Of a stretch of DNA of 33,187 bases, positions 25,596-31,734 are shown in pieces. The DNA lies in assembly GCA_902764145.1 (NCBI GenBank), contig CACWUS010000016.1, forward strand, positions 1-33,187, in the 5' to 3' direction. Source of the stretch: an uncultured Erysipelotrichaceae bacterium (GTDB taxonomy: Bacteria; Bacillota_I; Bacilli_A; RF39; UBA660). The stretch's first letter is position 1. Every line of letters starts with the position of its first letter. The notes below the pieces were generated by a model, which worked only from the letters and a program-made list of their open reading frames with translations, searched no databases and was not told the DNA's origin. The position numbers and the translations under genes were made by a program.

Positions 25596-25913
25596 CTATT
25601 TAATAATATTTTTAAATAAACTTAAGAAATAATTATTTAATTCATCTACTTTTTCATAATATATAATTTCAACATTTTTATTTTCCTTTATCATAGCAGA
25701 TAAATTAGCATTTTTTTCACATAAACAAACTATTTTTTTATTTAGCTTTTCTGCATACCCTATTTCATATCCAACTCCAAGAGATGGATTTGTAACTTCT
25801 GCTATTAAAATATCACAATCTTTTACCATAGCAATATCTCTTTGATATATTATTTCATCTTTAAGTTTTTCACCATCAATAGTTAATTTATTATCATATA
25901 CATGTTTATCCAT
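25596..25913 (-). pseudogene. Nucleoside 2-deoxyribosyltransferase-like remnant lacking its N-terminus
   Basis: The readable part (105 residues from the ATG at 25913) matches the second half of nucleoside 2-deoxyribosyltransferase-like proteins: KHVYDNKL, IIYQRDIAMVKDCDILIAEV and the signature NPSLGVGYEIGYAEKLNKKI with the catalytic Glu region. The first 35-40 residues of the family (the strand-loop ending in a phosphate-binding Gly turn) are missing. The frame extends upstream to 25988 but that sequence is the out-of-frame end of the BRO-N gene, not family sequence. No proper ribosome binding site precedes 25913. It looks like the far side of a deletion joined to the BRO-N gene, so probably inactive. 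Confidence 0.55.
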
Positions 25914-26331
25914 AGCCTTTTGCTCTATATAAATCCATAGACCTTTGTGCTGCAATTGATGGATCAAATACTTCATCAATTCTTTCACTACCTAATTTAG
26001 CTAACCATTGCTTTATAGGTTCTGCATTTTTATTTGGAATTGATTCAATTATTCTAAACATATTTTCAATGTCAACAACATCAGTTAAACGATATTTACC
26101 ATCTTGTGCCTTCAACTTCAACTGGTCACAATTTGTGACCGTTTCATTTCCTTCATCTTTTAAACGACTTTTTAATACATTCCAATAATGTCTAGGATTT
26201 TTACTATCAGTTAAAATTCTTACAATATCAACTACACTAATATAATATTTTTCATTTTCTTTATTCCAAATAGTTCTAATTGTTTCATTATTAAATATTT
26301 TATTAATTAAATGCATTTTATCTTGGTTCAT
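25906..26331 (-). CDS. BRO-N domain protein, truncated
   Basis: The 141-residue protein is a BRO-N domain as in phage antirepressors and BRO family proteins: IRTIWNKENEKYYISVVDIV, LTDSKNPRHYWNVLKSRLK, KAQDGKYRLTDVVDIENMFR and EPIKQWLAKLGSERIDE. Bacterial relatives continue well beyond the LYRAKGY segment into a C-terminal part of about 120 residues. Here the protein stops two residues later, where sequence of a different family begins. AAGGAG precedes the ATG. It overlaps the XRE-type regulator gene by 14 bases. This suggests a phage- or mobile-element-derived regulatory cassette with a deleted 3' end. Confidence 0.75.
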   Translation of the reverse strand: MNQDKMHLINKIFNNETIRTIWNKENEKYYISVVDIVRILTDSKNPRHYWNVLKSRLKDEGNETVTNCDQLKLKAQDGKYRLTDVVDIENMFRIIESIPNKNAEPIKQWLAKLGSERIDEVFDPSIAAQRSMDLYRAKGYG

Positions 26332-26575
26332 ATTTTTTCTCCTTTATTTTAGTTATTGATAAAGTATAGCCAAATGGTTCAAGTATTTTTATTAAAGTAT
26401 TTATTTGTGGATGTTTTTTTCTTGTTTCAATTACTGCAATTATTTCTCTAATAGTATTAGATGCTTCACCCATTCCTTTTTGAGTTAAGCCTAGTTCATT
26501 TCTTAATTTTATAAAATCACATATAAGATTATATTCTAAATCTATATTTCTTTTTTCCTCAACGATTTTATCCAT
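26318..26575 (-). CDS. XRE-family helix-turn-helix regulator
   Basis: The 85-residue protein has a helix-turn-helix of the Xre/Cro type: FIKLRNELGLTQKGMGEA, then IREIIAVIETRKKHPQINTL and IKILEPFGYTLSI. The usual LAE/SQ residues in the recognition region are changed (GMGEASNTIRE), so its operator would differ from classical ones. I chose the ATG at 26575 with AAGGTGAT just upstream; a GTG three codons earlier overlaps that site. It overlaps the BRO-N gene by 14 bases, which is typical of phage or toxin-antitoxin regulatory pairs. Upstream, an imperfect inverted repeat (GTAAA...TTTAC, about 26612-26632) could be its own operator. Confidence 0.8.
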   Translation of the reverse strand: MDKIVEEKRNIDLEYNLICDFIKLRNELGLTQKGMGEASNTIREIIAVIETRKKHPQINTLIKILEPFGYTLSITKIKEKKYEPR

Positions 26576-26640
26576 TGATATCACCTTTTAATCATTATAT
26601 TATATTAGTGTAAAGTAGTAAATAGTTTACAATTCAAGTC

Positions 26641-26724
26641 AAAAATAAAGAACCTAATTAAAGGTTCAAATACTTCAATAATGGTGCGTGTAGCGGACTG
26701 CTAACGAACACCTTGCCCCATTTC
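26641..26724 (-). ncRNA. Candidate small structured RNA
   Basis: In a very AT-rich gap, a G+C-rich stretch can form a long hairpin on the minus strand: GGTG, CGT and TAGC (26683 onward) pair with GCTA, ACG and CACC (to 26712) around a 5-base loop with small bulges. It is followed by an intrinsic terminator on the minus strand: GAACCT (26650-26655) with AGGTTC (26662-26667), then TTTATTTTT. A -10-like TATACT lies at 26731-26736, without a good -35. No open reading frame fits. I do not recognise an RNA family. The rest of 26585-26820 holds only the upstream region of the XRE gene. Confidence 0.45.
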
Positions 26725-26820
26725 ATTACAAGTATAATTTTACTATTTTAATAAGAATAAGTAAATAAAAATATAACAAAAAGGTGCAATTTATTTAACT
26801 AATTAAGTACTCTTTTTTAC

Positions 26821-27420
26821 TTATATTTGCTTCTTTATTGGTCTTAAAGCTTTTACAAAAGTTTTTTGCTTATCAGTAATTACTTCTTCACTTATATCCA
26901 TATCTTCAGTTGCTGTCAATATTAATTGTTCAAATAAATTACATATTTCTAATCCATTTTCAAATTTTTGTTTTGACTCTTCATAGTATTTTTGCCAATT
27001 TACAATTGACAATGTTGCAGGCGATGGCGCTGGAATTTTTGATAATAAATTACGTATATATTCTTCATTTCTTTCTATTGCAGCCACTTTTGCTGATTCG
27101 TAGGAATCAAATAAATCTGTAACTATGTTAATTGGATATATTCTACCGCATGCATCATATTTAGGTACTTCTGCTTCTCCAATATTTTGTCTACCATTTC
27201 TTAGTGAATTTTTAAATTTTTCTATATTGTTAAAAGGAAATACAACTTTGTGAATAATTTTATTACTTCCATCTGAATTATATACAATATCGCTTTCTAT
27301 AACATAACATTTTGAAACTATAAAACCTTGCGTTATATCTTCATATCCAACTAGATAACCACCTTTTTCTTTTAATTCTAATACTGCATATTTTATTGGA
27401 TAATTGATTTCTTTATTCAT
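26821..27420 (-). CDS. Unknown 199-residue protein
   Basis: Not recognised. It starts MNKEINYPIKYAVLELKEKG with strand-like sequence including GFIVSKCYVIESDIVYNSDG and KVVFPFNNIEKF. Then CGRIYPINIVTDLFDSYESA follows, a pattern resembling proteins that pair an N-terminal beta-sheet with a helix containing a DLF.S...A motif. The C-terminal third is helical (QKYYEESKQKFENGLEI). There is no signal peptide or membrane span. GGGAG lies upstream of the ATG, and a TATAAT (27443-27448) without a clear -35 could drive it. It stands alone between the tRNA terminator and the accessory patch. Confidence 0.6.
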   Translation of the reverse strand: MNKEINYPIKYAVLELKEKGGYLVGYEDITQGFIVSKCYVIESDIVYNSDGSNKIIHKVVFPFNNIEKFKNSLRNGRQNIGEAEVPKYDACGRIYPINIVTDLFDSYESAKVAAIERNEEYIRNLLSKIPAPSPATLSIVNWQKYYEESKQKFENGLEICNLFEQLILTATEDMDISEEVITDKQKTFVKALRPIKKQI

Positions 27421-27459
27421 TTTGAAACTCCCTTCATATTTAATTATACCATGAAGGAA

Positions 27460-27487
27460 GAAAAAACGAGCACTATTTTGGTGTTCG
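27460..27487 (-). terminator. Intrinsic terminator of the tRNA pair
   Basis: CGAGCAC (27467-27473) and GTGTTCG (27481-27487) pair with one mismatch; on the minus strand the stem is followed by TTTTTTC. Confidence 0.6.
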
Positions 27488-27500
27488 TATGAAATCTTTA

Positions 27501-27576
27501 TGGTGCTGGAAGCAAGAATCGAACTTGTGACCTACGCGTTACGAGGGCGTTGCTCTACCAACTGAGCTATTCCAGC
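27501..27576 (-). tRNA. tRNA-Thr(CGT)
   Basis: A 76-base cloverleaf with encoded CCA. The acceptor stem GCTGGAA/TTCCAGC is perfect, discriminator A, T8, D-arm GCTC...GAGC. The anticodon loop CTCGTAA gives CGT, reading the threonine codon ACG. Two stem positions do not pair: C31.C39 in the anticodon stem and A49.C65 in the T-stem. Either the tRNA tolerates them or it is decaying. It lies one base from tRNA-Gln and shares its transcript. Confidence 0.9.
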
Positions 27577-27577
27577 A

Positions 27578-27651
27578 TGGTTGCCTCGACAGGATTCGAA
27601 CCTGTGATGCTGGAGTCAGAGTCCAGAGCCTTACCGCTTGGCCACGAGGCA
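27578..27651 (-). tRNA. tRNA-Gln(CTG)
   Basis: A 74-base cloverleaf with encoded CCA. Acceptor TGCCTCG/CGAGGCA (T1-A72 is typical of tRNA-Gln), perfect anticodon stem CTGGA/TCCAG, loop CTCTGAC with anticodon CTG, perfect T-stem ACAGG/CCTGT. It reads CAG, a rare codon in such an AT-rich genome. It is upstream of tRNA-Thr. Confidence 0.95.
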
Positions 27652-27664
27652 ATATCTAATAATA

Positions 27665-27692
27665 ATTATAACATCTAATAATAAAAAAACAA
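27665..27692 (-). promoter_or_regulatory. Putative promoter of the tRNA pair
   Basis: TATAAT (27665-27670) with TTGTTT (27687-27692) 16 bases upstream on the minus strand. The -35 overlaps the stem of the tmRNA terminator. The start would be about 7 bases before tRNA-Gln. Confidence 0.4.
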
Positions 27693-27706
27693 ATCAAAAG
27701 ATTTGT
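27682..27706 (-). terminator. Intrinsic terminator of tmRNA
   Basis: ACAAATC (27689-27695) and GATTTGT (27700-27706) with a 4-base loop, followed on the minus strand by TTTTTTTATT. It lies 12 bases beyond the mature tmRNA 3' end. Confidence 0.75.
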
Positions 27707-27717
27707 ATTTATCATTT

Positions 27718-28068
27718 TGGTGGAGCTGAGGAGTAATGAACTCCTGTCCAAAATAGATTTCTAGAAGAATTCTACAAGTTTAGTTGGTTTTTATACTCAA
27801 ATAATAATGTAGATTGCCAACTTCTCTTATTATTCAAAGTCTATTAATCATTCATCATAAATCATAGACATATTTATAATATAGTTCACTAAGTAACTCC
27901 CTACTAAAATCCCGTGAACAAAGATTAAAGAGGAAGACCTTCTATCCTAAATTAGGCAAAAGAAGGTGCAAAATTGTAATCGTTTCCGACTATTTTATTT
28001 TTACGTTTTAAGTACGCCTACTACTTGCATCTAATAAAAACCATATTCTGTCGAATCAATGCAGCCCC
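27718..28068 (-). ncRNA. ssrA: Transfer-messenger RNA (tmRNA)
   Basis: The one-piece tmRNA of 351 bases begins GGGGCTGCATTGATTCGACA and ends with the T-arm (AGGAGTTC...CTCCT) and CAGCTCCACCA. The ends form a seven-pair acceptor stem with one G.U, discriminator A and encoded CCA. The tag reading frame follows TAGTC: GGA resume codon, then AAC GAT TAC AAT TTT GCA CCT TCT TTT GCC TAA (27952-27987). The tag is GNDYNFAPSFA, ending SFA rather than the common LAA. It rescues stalled ribosomes with SmpB. An extended -10 promoter lies 11 bases upstream and a terminator follows. Confidence 0.97.
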
Positions 28069-28079
28069 ATGTGAACTAA

Positions 28080-28088
28080 ATTATATCA
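28080..28088 (-). promoter_or_regulatory. Extended -10 promoter of tmRNA
   Basis: TGATATAAT on the minus strand: a perfect TATAAT (28080-28085) preceded by TGA, 11 bases before the mature 5' end. No -35 resembling consensus is present at the right distance. Confidence 0.55.
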
Positions 28089-28120
28089 TAAATTAATTAA
28101 AAAATCTAGATTTAGTTATG

Positions 28121-28149
28121 TTGACAAAATATGTCATTTTTCATAAAAT
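28121..28149 (+). promoter_or_regulatory. Consensus promoter of the phosphatidyltransferase gene
   Basis: TTGACA (28121-28126) and TAAAAT (28144-28149) with a 17-base spacer. The expected start (about 28155-28156) coincides with the ATG of the next gene. TGACA and TGTCA (28122-28126 and 28132-28136) form a small inverted repeat over the -35. Confidence 0.7.
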
Positions 28150-28155
28150 AATCAT

Positions 28156-28866
28156 ATGAAGAAAAATAGTATTAAAACTTTAAAATTAGTATTAATTAAT
28201 ACGATTACTATTATTAGATTAATAGGTGCTTTTATTTTGCCCTTTATTTATCAAAAATATGGAGCAAGTATCGTATCTATAATTATAATACTATTATTTC
28301 TTACTGATATAATAGATGGATTTTTAGCAAGACATCTACATGCTTCTACATTTTTTGGAAGCATATTAGATGGAGCTAGCGACAAAATATTAAATGCTAT
28401 ATCATTTATAATTTTAGGACTAAATTATAACATCATGTTTACGCCTATTGTTATTGAAATTGCTATACTTTATACTATGTATTCAACATACAGATATGGA
28501 GGAAACGTTCAGTCTAGTTTTACAGGTAAAGTTAAAACAGCTGTTGTTGATGCAGTTGTTGTATTAAGCTTTTTACTAATTAGTCTTCCTGCTTTTAATA
28601 TTAATAGTGAATTTATTAATTATTTAATTAGAAATACAGAAAGCTACATATATGTTTTTGGCTTTATTATGATTGTTGCAGATATGATTGCACTATCTGA
28701 TTATACTCAAAAGAATAAAGAAGCCAGAAACAATCCAAAAGCAATGGAAATTAAATATGAAGAAAAAAATAAAAAGCCTTTTAAATTAATTAAAAAACAA
28801 TTATTTGATACTGATTATTACTTAAAACATAAAAACGAATCTATTATGAAACAACTTTATAAATAA
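28156..28866 (+). CDS. CDP-alcohol phosphatidyltransferase (PgsA-like)
   Basis: The 236-residue integral membrane enzyme carries the complete CDP-alcohol phosphotransferase signature: Asp51, Asp54-Gly55, Ala58-Arg59, Gly68, Asp72, Asp76 (DIIDGFLAR...GSILDGASD). Several hydrophobic helices surround it, and the tail is charged (about 195-236). Family members join CDP-diacylglycerol to an alcohol; phosphatidylglycerophosphate synthase is the most likely identity in this phylum, but the alcohol is not certain. The gene has no ribosome binding site and the promoter places the RNA 5' end at the start codon, so the mRNA may be leaderless. It heads a plus-strand run with a thioredoxin-like and an EIIB-like gene, although those have an extra promoter. 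Confidence 0.88.
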   Translation: MKKNSIKTLKLVLINTITIIRLIGAFILPFIYQKYGASIVSIIIILLFLTDIIDGFLARHLHASTFFGSILDGASDKILNAISFIILGLNYNIMFTPIVIEIAILYTMYSTYRYGGNVQSSFTGKVKTAVVDAVVVLSFLLISLPAFNINSEFINYLIRNTESYIYVFGFIMIVADMIALSDYTQKNKEARNNPKAMEIKYEEKNKKPFKLIKKQLFDTDYYLKHKNESIMKQLYK

Positions 28867-28875
28867 CTAAATTTA

Positions 28876-28884
28876 TGATAAAAT
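28876..28884 (+). promoter_or_regulatory. Extended -10 element before the thioredoxin-like gene
   Basis: TGATAAAAT (28876-28884), with the flank TTATGATAAAATAATATA nearly identical to that before the CPBP protease gene on the other strand. There is no clear -35. Confidence 0.4.
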
Positions 28885-28903
28885 AATATAAGGATGTGAA
28901 TGT

Positions 28904-29497
28904 ATGAACAAAATAAAAATTGTATTAATTATATTTATTGCTATATTAGGAGCATACCTAATTTATGATCATTTTGATAAAATAAGAAAAGAAGAAGTTG
29001 ACATAGATAAATTTGCAAGTGAATATACTTTAGTAGATAATGATAATATATTTGAATATAAATATATTGATGATATTATTGAAACAATATCTAATGGAAC
29101 TGGAATTGTATTCTTATGTACTCCAGAATCAGCTTGGTGTCAAAGATATGCTTTATATTTAAATGATTCTCTTAAAAAATATGGTATTGAAAAAGTTAGT
29201 TATATGAATATTAAAGCTTATAGAGAAATTAATACAACAAAATATAGAAAACTAGTTGAATTATTAAAAGATTATGAATATAAGGATGACTTAAATAATA
29301 GTAGAATCGTTACTCCTGATTTAACATTTGTAAAAAATGGTATTATAATCGCACATGATAATGAAACATCACTTGTTACAAGTGATAATGTACCAGAAGA
29401 ATATTGGAATCAGGAAAAAATAAATAGTTTTGATTTAAAAATTAAAAGTTTTGTAGAATTAATGAATCAAGAAATGGTATTAGAAGGAGATGAATAA
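28904..29497 (+). CDS. Membrane-anchored thioredoxin-like protein
   Basis: The 197-residue protein has an N-terminal membrane anchor (VLIIFIAILGAYLI, about 7-20) and a probable external thioredoxin-like domain. GIVFLCTPESAWCQRY places two cysteines (72 and 79) where thioredoxins have CxxC, but six residues separate them. TPDLTFVKNG (Pro138) fits the cis-proline strand, and a YGIEKVSYMNIK strand-helix precedes it. A role in redox or disulfide handling at the membrane is likely but not certain; the wide Cys spacing argues against a classical oxidoreductase. AAGGATGTG precedes the ATG. Its stop is one base from the next start. Confidence 0.7.
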   Translation: MNKIKIVLIIFIAILGAYLIYDHFDKIRKEEVDIDKFASEYTLVDNDNIFEYKYIDDIIETISNGTGIVFLCTPESAWCQRYALYLNDSLKKYGIEKVSYMNIKAYREINTTKYRKLVELLKDYEYKDDLNNSRIVTPDLTFVKNGIIIAHDNETSLVTSDNVPEEYWNQEKINSFDLKIKSFVELMNQEMVLEGDE

Positions 29498-29498
29498 T

Positions 29499-29810
29499 AT
29501 GTATTATCAATATATAATAATAGTCGCAGTATTAATAATTATATCTTTTATAGTTATTAAAATGAATAAAAAAGATTTTGCAACTGAAATAAATAAATTA
29601 ATTCAGTATTTAGGTGGTAAAGATAATATTATTGATTCACAAATTAATTTATCAAGATTAAAAGTTACTTTAAAAGATATGTCACTTGTTAATAAAGAAG
29701 GCATACAAAAACTAGGAGCTAAAGGTATTGTGGAAATTGATAATCAATTAAAGATAATTTTAGGTCCTAATTCAAAACAATTAAAAAAATATATGGCAGA
29801 TTTAAAATAA
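29499..29810 (+). CDS. Membrane-anchored EIIB-like domain without the phosphorylatable Cys
   Basis: The 103-residue protein has one N-terminal hydrophobic helix (about 5-20) and then a domain that follows the glucose-type PTS EIIB pattern: INKLIQYLGGKDNIIDSQ, RLKVTLKDMSLVNKEGIQKL, GAKGIVEIDNQLKIILGPNS. In true EIIB the motif is C-x-T-R-L-R. Here it is NLSRLK, with Asn50 at the phosphocysteine position. It therefore cannot transfer phosphate in the usual way and is more likely a sensor or binding domain. The second ATG (29499) is chosen: AAGGAG is 9 bases away, while the first (29490) abuts that site. It is co-transcribed with the thioredoxin-like gene. Confidence 0.75.
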   Translation: MYYQYIIIVAVLIIISFIVIKMNKKDFATEINKLIQYLGGKDNIIDSQINLSRLKVTLKDMSLVNKEGIQKLGAKGIVEIDNQLKIILGPNSKQLKKYMADLK

Positions 29811-29832
29811 GACTACTTAGTAGTCTTATTTT
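29806..29832. terminator. Terminator between convergent genes at 29810 and 29835
   Basis: Twelve-base arms (29806-29817 and 29819-29830) with a one-base centre, followed by T-rich sequence on both strands. It can serve the plus-strand run and the small minus-strand gene. Confidence 0.75.
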
Positions 29833-29834
29833 TA

Positions 29835-29996
29835 TTAATAATACATAGGATAAATTGGATAGTATCCTCCATAATACATTGGTCTTGGTCTAGGACCAAA
29901 AGCACCTACAGCTACTCCACCAGTTAGGGCACCTAGTAAAAATGGACCTGCAAATGGAATAAATCTATCACCTTTATATTTAAAGTTATTATACAT
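29835..29996 (-). CDS. 53-residue Gly/Pro/Tyr-rich small protein
   Basis: The frame starts MYNNFKYKGDRFIPFAGPFL, has a glycine-rich hydrophobic middle (LLGALTGGVAVGAFG) and a Pro/Tyr tail (PRPRPMYYGGYYPIYPMYY). Similar short proteins with a hydrophobic hairpin and aromatic tail are scattered through Bacillota, some in spore coats, but none can be assigned here. GAGGTG lies 4 bases before the ATG and a terminator follows, both supporting a real gene. Membrane association is likely from the middle segment. Confidence 0.65.
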   Translation of the reverse strand: MYNNFKYKGDRFIPFAGPFLLGALTGGVAVGAFGPRPRPMYYGGYYPIYPMYY

Positions 29997-30021
29997 GTTT
30001 TCACCTCTAATTTATGATATG

Positions 30022-30049
30022 AAAAAATCACTAATTTGATAGTGATTTT
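30022..30049 (-). terminator. Intrinsic terminator of the metallophosphoesterase operon
   Basis: AAAATCACTA (30024-30033) and TAGTGATTTT (30040-30049) form a ten-pair stem, followed by TTTTTTC on the minus strand; the stop codon at 30031 is inside it. Confidence 0.75.
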
Positions 30050-30945
30050 AATCTATATAAATTGAAAGATGGTTTATTAAATAACCTGTATCCATATTTA
30101 TTAGTACCAAGTCCGCTTGACATAAATATTTTAGTTATCCCTTTCTCATAACTTTCACCACCATATTTATAATTGTTTCCTTCACTAAATATTCCACCTA
30201 TATATGGTATAACAACTGAACCATTTAATGAGTGTCCTCCAAGTATTAAATCAGCTTCATAGTTACTTTCATCAATGTATTTAATACTATTACCATCATG
30301 TACTAATACAATTATATATTTTCTATCTAAATCATCATAGAAACTAAAAGCTTCATCTAAATTTATTGTTTCTTTTATTGAACTAGGCAATCCTACTATA
30401 TATATTGATTCATTAGATTCTTTGAATATTTCATCATAGCTATTATTTAATATTTTAAAGTTGCTATCTTCCATTATCTTTTCATAAACAAGAGAAGAAT
30501 AATCTTGATCTCCATATATAGTATACTTTCCAATACTAGCTTTTAATAATGATAATTCATTAGTTAAATATTCTATATCTTCATTCTTTAATTTAGTGTT
30601 TTTATTAATCAAATCACCAGTAAAAACTATTATATCTGGTTTTAATATATTCACTCTTTTTATTAGTTCTTCAAAACCGGTTTTATCAAATGTTGATTTA
30701 TAAATAACATCAGAAAAATGTACTACTTTAATACCACTAAAATTCTTAGTTAATACACTACTCTCTACCTTATATTCTTTTACAACTAATCCTTTAGTAC
30801 CAACATATTTAGCATAAACAAATATTAAGACAATTAATATTGCAAAAAGTATAATAGCATTTAAAAATTTATGAGATTTTTTTTCTTCTTTTTTATCATT
30901 TTCTTCTTCTAGAGTTTCCTCTTCTAAAATATCTTCTTCTTCCAT
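30031..30945 (-). CDS. Membrane-anchored metallophosphoesterase-like protein with lost metal ligands
   Basis: The 304-residue protein has a very acidic N-terminus (about 1-25), one membrane helix (about 27-45) and a calcineurin-like domain similar to YkuE. Order and spacing of the five blocks are kept: VVHFSDV (Asp79), VFTGDLIN, YTIYGDQD, IIVLVHDG, LILGGHSLNGSVVIP. Several ligands are changed: the His of DxH is Ile81, GNHD is GDQD, and GHxH is GHSL. It is therefore probably inactive or uses a different metal arrangement. It is coupled to the CPBP protease by a one-base overlap (TAATG), so the two may act as a pair in the membrane. The fold is secure, the function is not. Confidence 0.78.
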   Translation of the reverse strand: MEEEDILEEETLEEENDKKEEKKSHKFLNAIILFAILIVLIFVYAKYVGTKGLVVKEYKVESSVLTKNFSGIKVVHFSDVIYKSTFDKTGFEELIKRVNILKPDIIVFTGDLINKNTKLKNEDIEYLTNELSLLKASIGKYTIYGDQDYSSLVYEKIMEDSNFKILNNSYDEIFKESNESIYIVGLPSSIKETINLDEAFSFYDDLDRKYIIVLVHDGNSIKYIDESNYEADLILGGHSLNGSVVIPYIGGIFSEGNNYKYGGESYEKGITKIFMSSGLGTNKYGYRLFNKPSFNLYRLKSLSN

Positions 30946-31658
30946 TATACATTACCACCTGAATAAACAACTAATAATAATATTGCTGTAAAAGTATTAT
31001 GTATAAAATGCATCATTATTGAACTAAAAGTAGTTTTATTTTCATAATCCATAAGACCAAATGCACATCCTAAAGATGCATATGGAAGAATATAAATTAA
31101 ATCAGTTAACACAAACTCATTATTTAATATATTAGTTAATAAATGTGCACCTCCAAATAAAAGACCAGTAAGAATAACATATATCCATTTATTTTTAACT
31201 AATGGCTGTAAACTTTTTCTAAATATTAATTCCTCACTCAAAGGAGCTATTATAGATATACTTATTAATGCTATTAAAGTATTTGAATATAACATTTCTC
31301 TAACTTGACTTTCATTAGATGATATATTTTTTAATAAAAACATTATTAACAAGTTAAAAAATACCATCATTCCAAACCCAATTAAATAGTATTTAAAAGA
31401 CTTTTTAGCATTCTCTTTAAAATTACCAGTAAATACTTTAAACTCTTTATTTAAGTCCTTAAAATACATTAAATAAAGCACCACTATTAATAATATATCA
31501 GCAAGTAAATTACATAGTAGTTTATTACTAATAAATGAATTAAAAATATAGTAAAACACTATAGGTAATATAATTAAACCACTAAAACTTATAATGCAAA
31601 ATATTAAATTAATATAAAAAGGTCTATCTTTTGAATAACTAAACAATTTTTCTTTCAT
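30945..31658 (-). CDS. CPBP-family intramembrane metalloprotease
   Basis: The 237-residue protein has about eight hydrophobic helices and the three CPBP (Abi) motifs: APLSEELIFRKSL (EExxxR, about 142-147), FGGAHL (about 168-173) and MMHFIHNTF (HxxxN, about 217-221). Related enzymes process prenylated proteins, bacteriocin peptides or membrane proteins, and some give self-immunity; the substrate here is unknown. The start is set at the ATG at 31658, with AGGTG 6 bases upstream; a GTG three codons earlier lies within that site. It is followed with one-base overlap by the inactive-looking metallophosphoesterase. Confidence 0.88.
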   Translation of the reverse strand: MKEKLFSYSKDRPFYINLIFCIISFSGLIILPIVFYYIFNSFISNKLLCNLLADILLIVVLYLMYFKDLNKEFKVFTGNFKENAKKSFKYYLIGFGMMVFFNLLIMFLLKNISSNESQVREMLYSNTLIALISISIIAPLSEELIFRKSLQPLVKNKWIYVILTGLLFGGAHLLTNILNNEFVLTDLIYILPYASLGCAFGLMDYENKTTFSSIMMHFIHNTFTAILLLVVYSGGNV

Positions 31659-31674
31659 ATGTTTCACCTATATT

Positions 31675-31683
31675 ATTTTATCA
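31675..31683 (-). promoter_or_regulatory. Extended -10 promoter of the CPBP / metallophosphoesterase pair
   Basis: TGATAAAAT on the minus strand, in the context TTATGATAAAATAATATA shared with the element at 28876-28884. The -35 region (TTCTTT) is weak. Confidence 0.45.
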
Positions 31684-31696
31684 TAATTAAAAAATA

Positions 31697-31724
31697 AAAA
31701 GAATACTAATTAACAAGTATTCTT
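31697..31724 (-). terminator. Intrinsic terminator of the surface-protein gene
   Basis: AAGAATACT (31699-31707) and AGTATTCTT (31716-31724) with an 8-base loop; T-rich TTTATTTTTT follows on the minus strand. Confidence 0.75.
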
Positions 31725-31734
31725 AAATAATTTA

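Noticed and set aside
26612..26632. Inverted repeat GTAAA...TTTAC upstream of the XRE gene as a separate feature
   Set aside because: Only five bases per arm in very AT-rich sequence; plausible as an operator but too weak to list alone.
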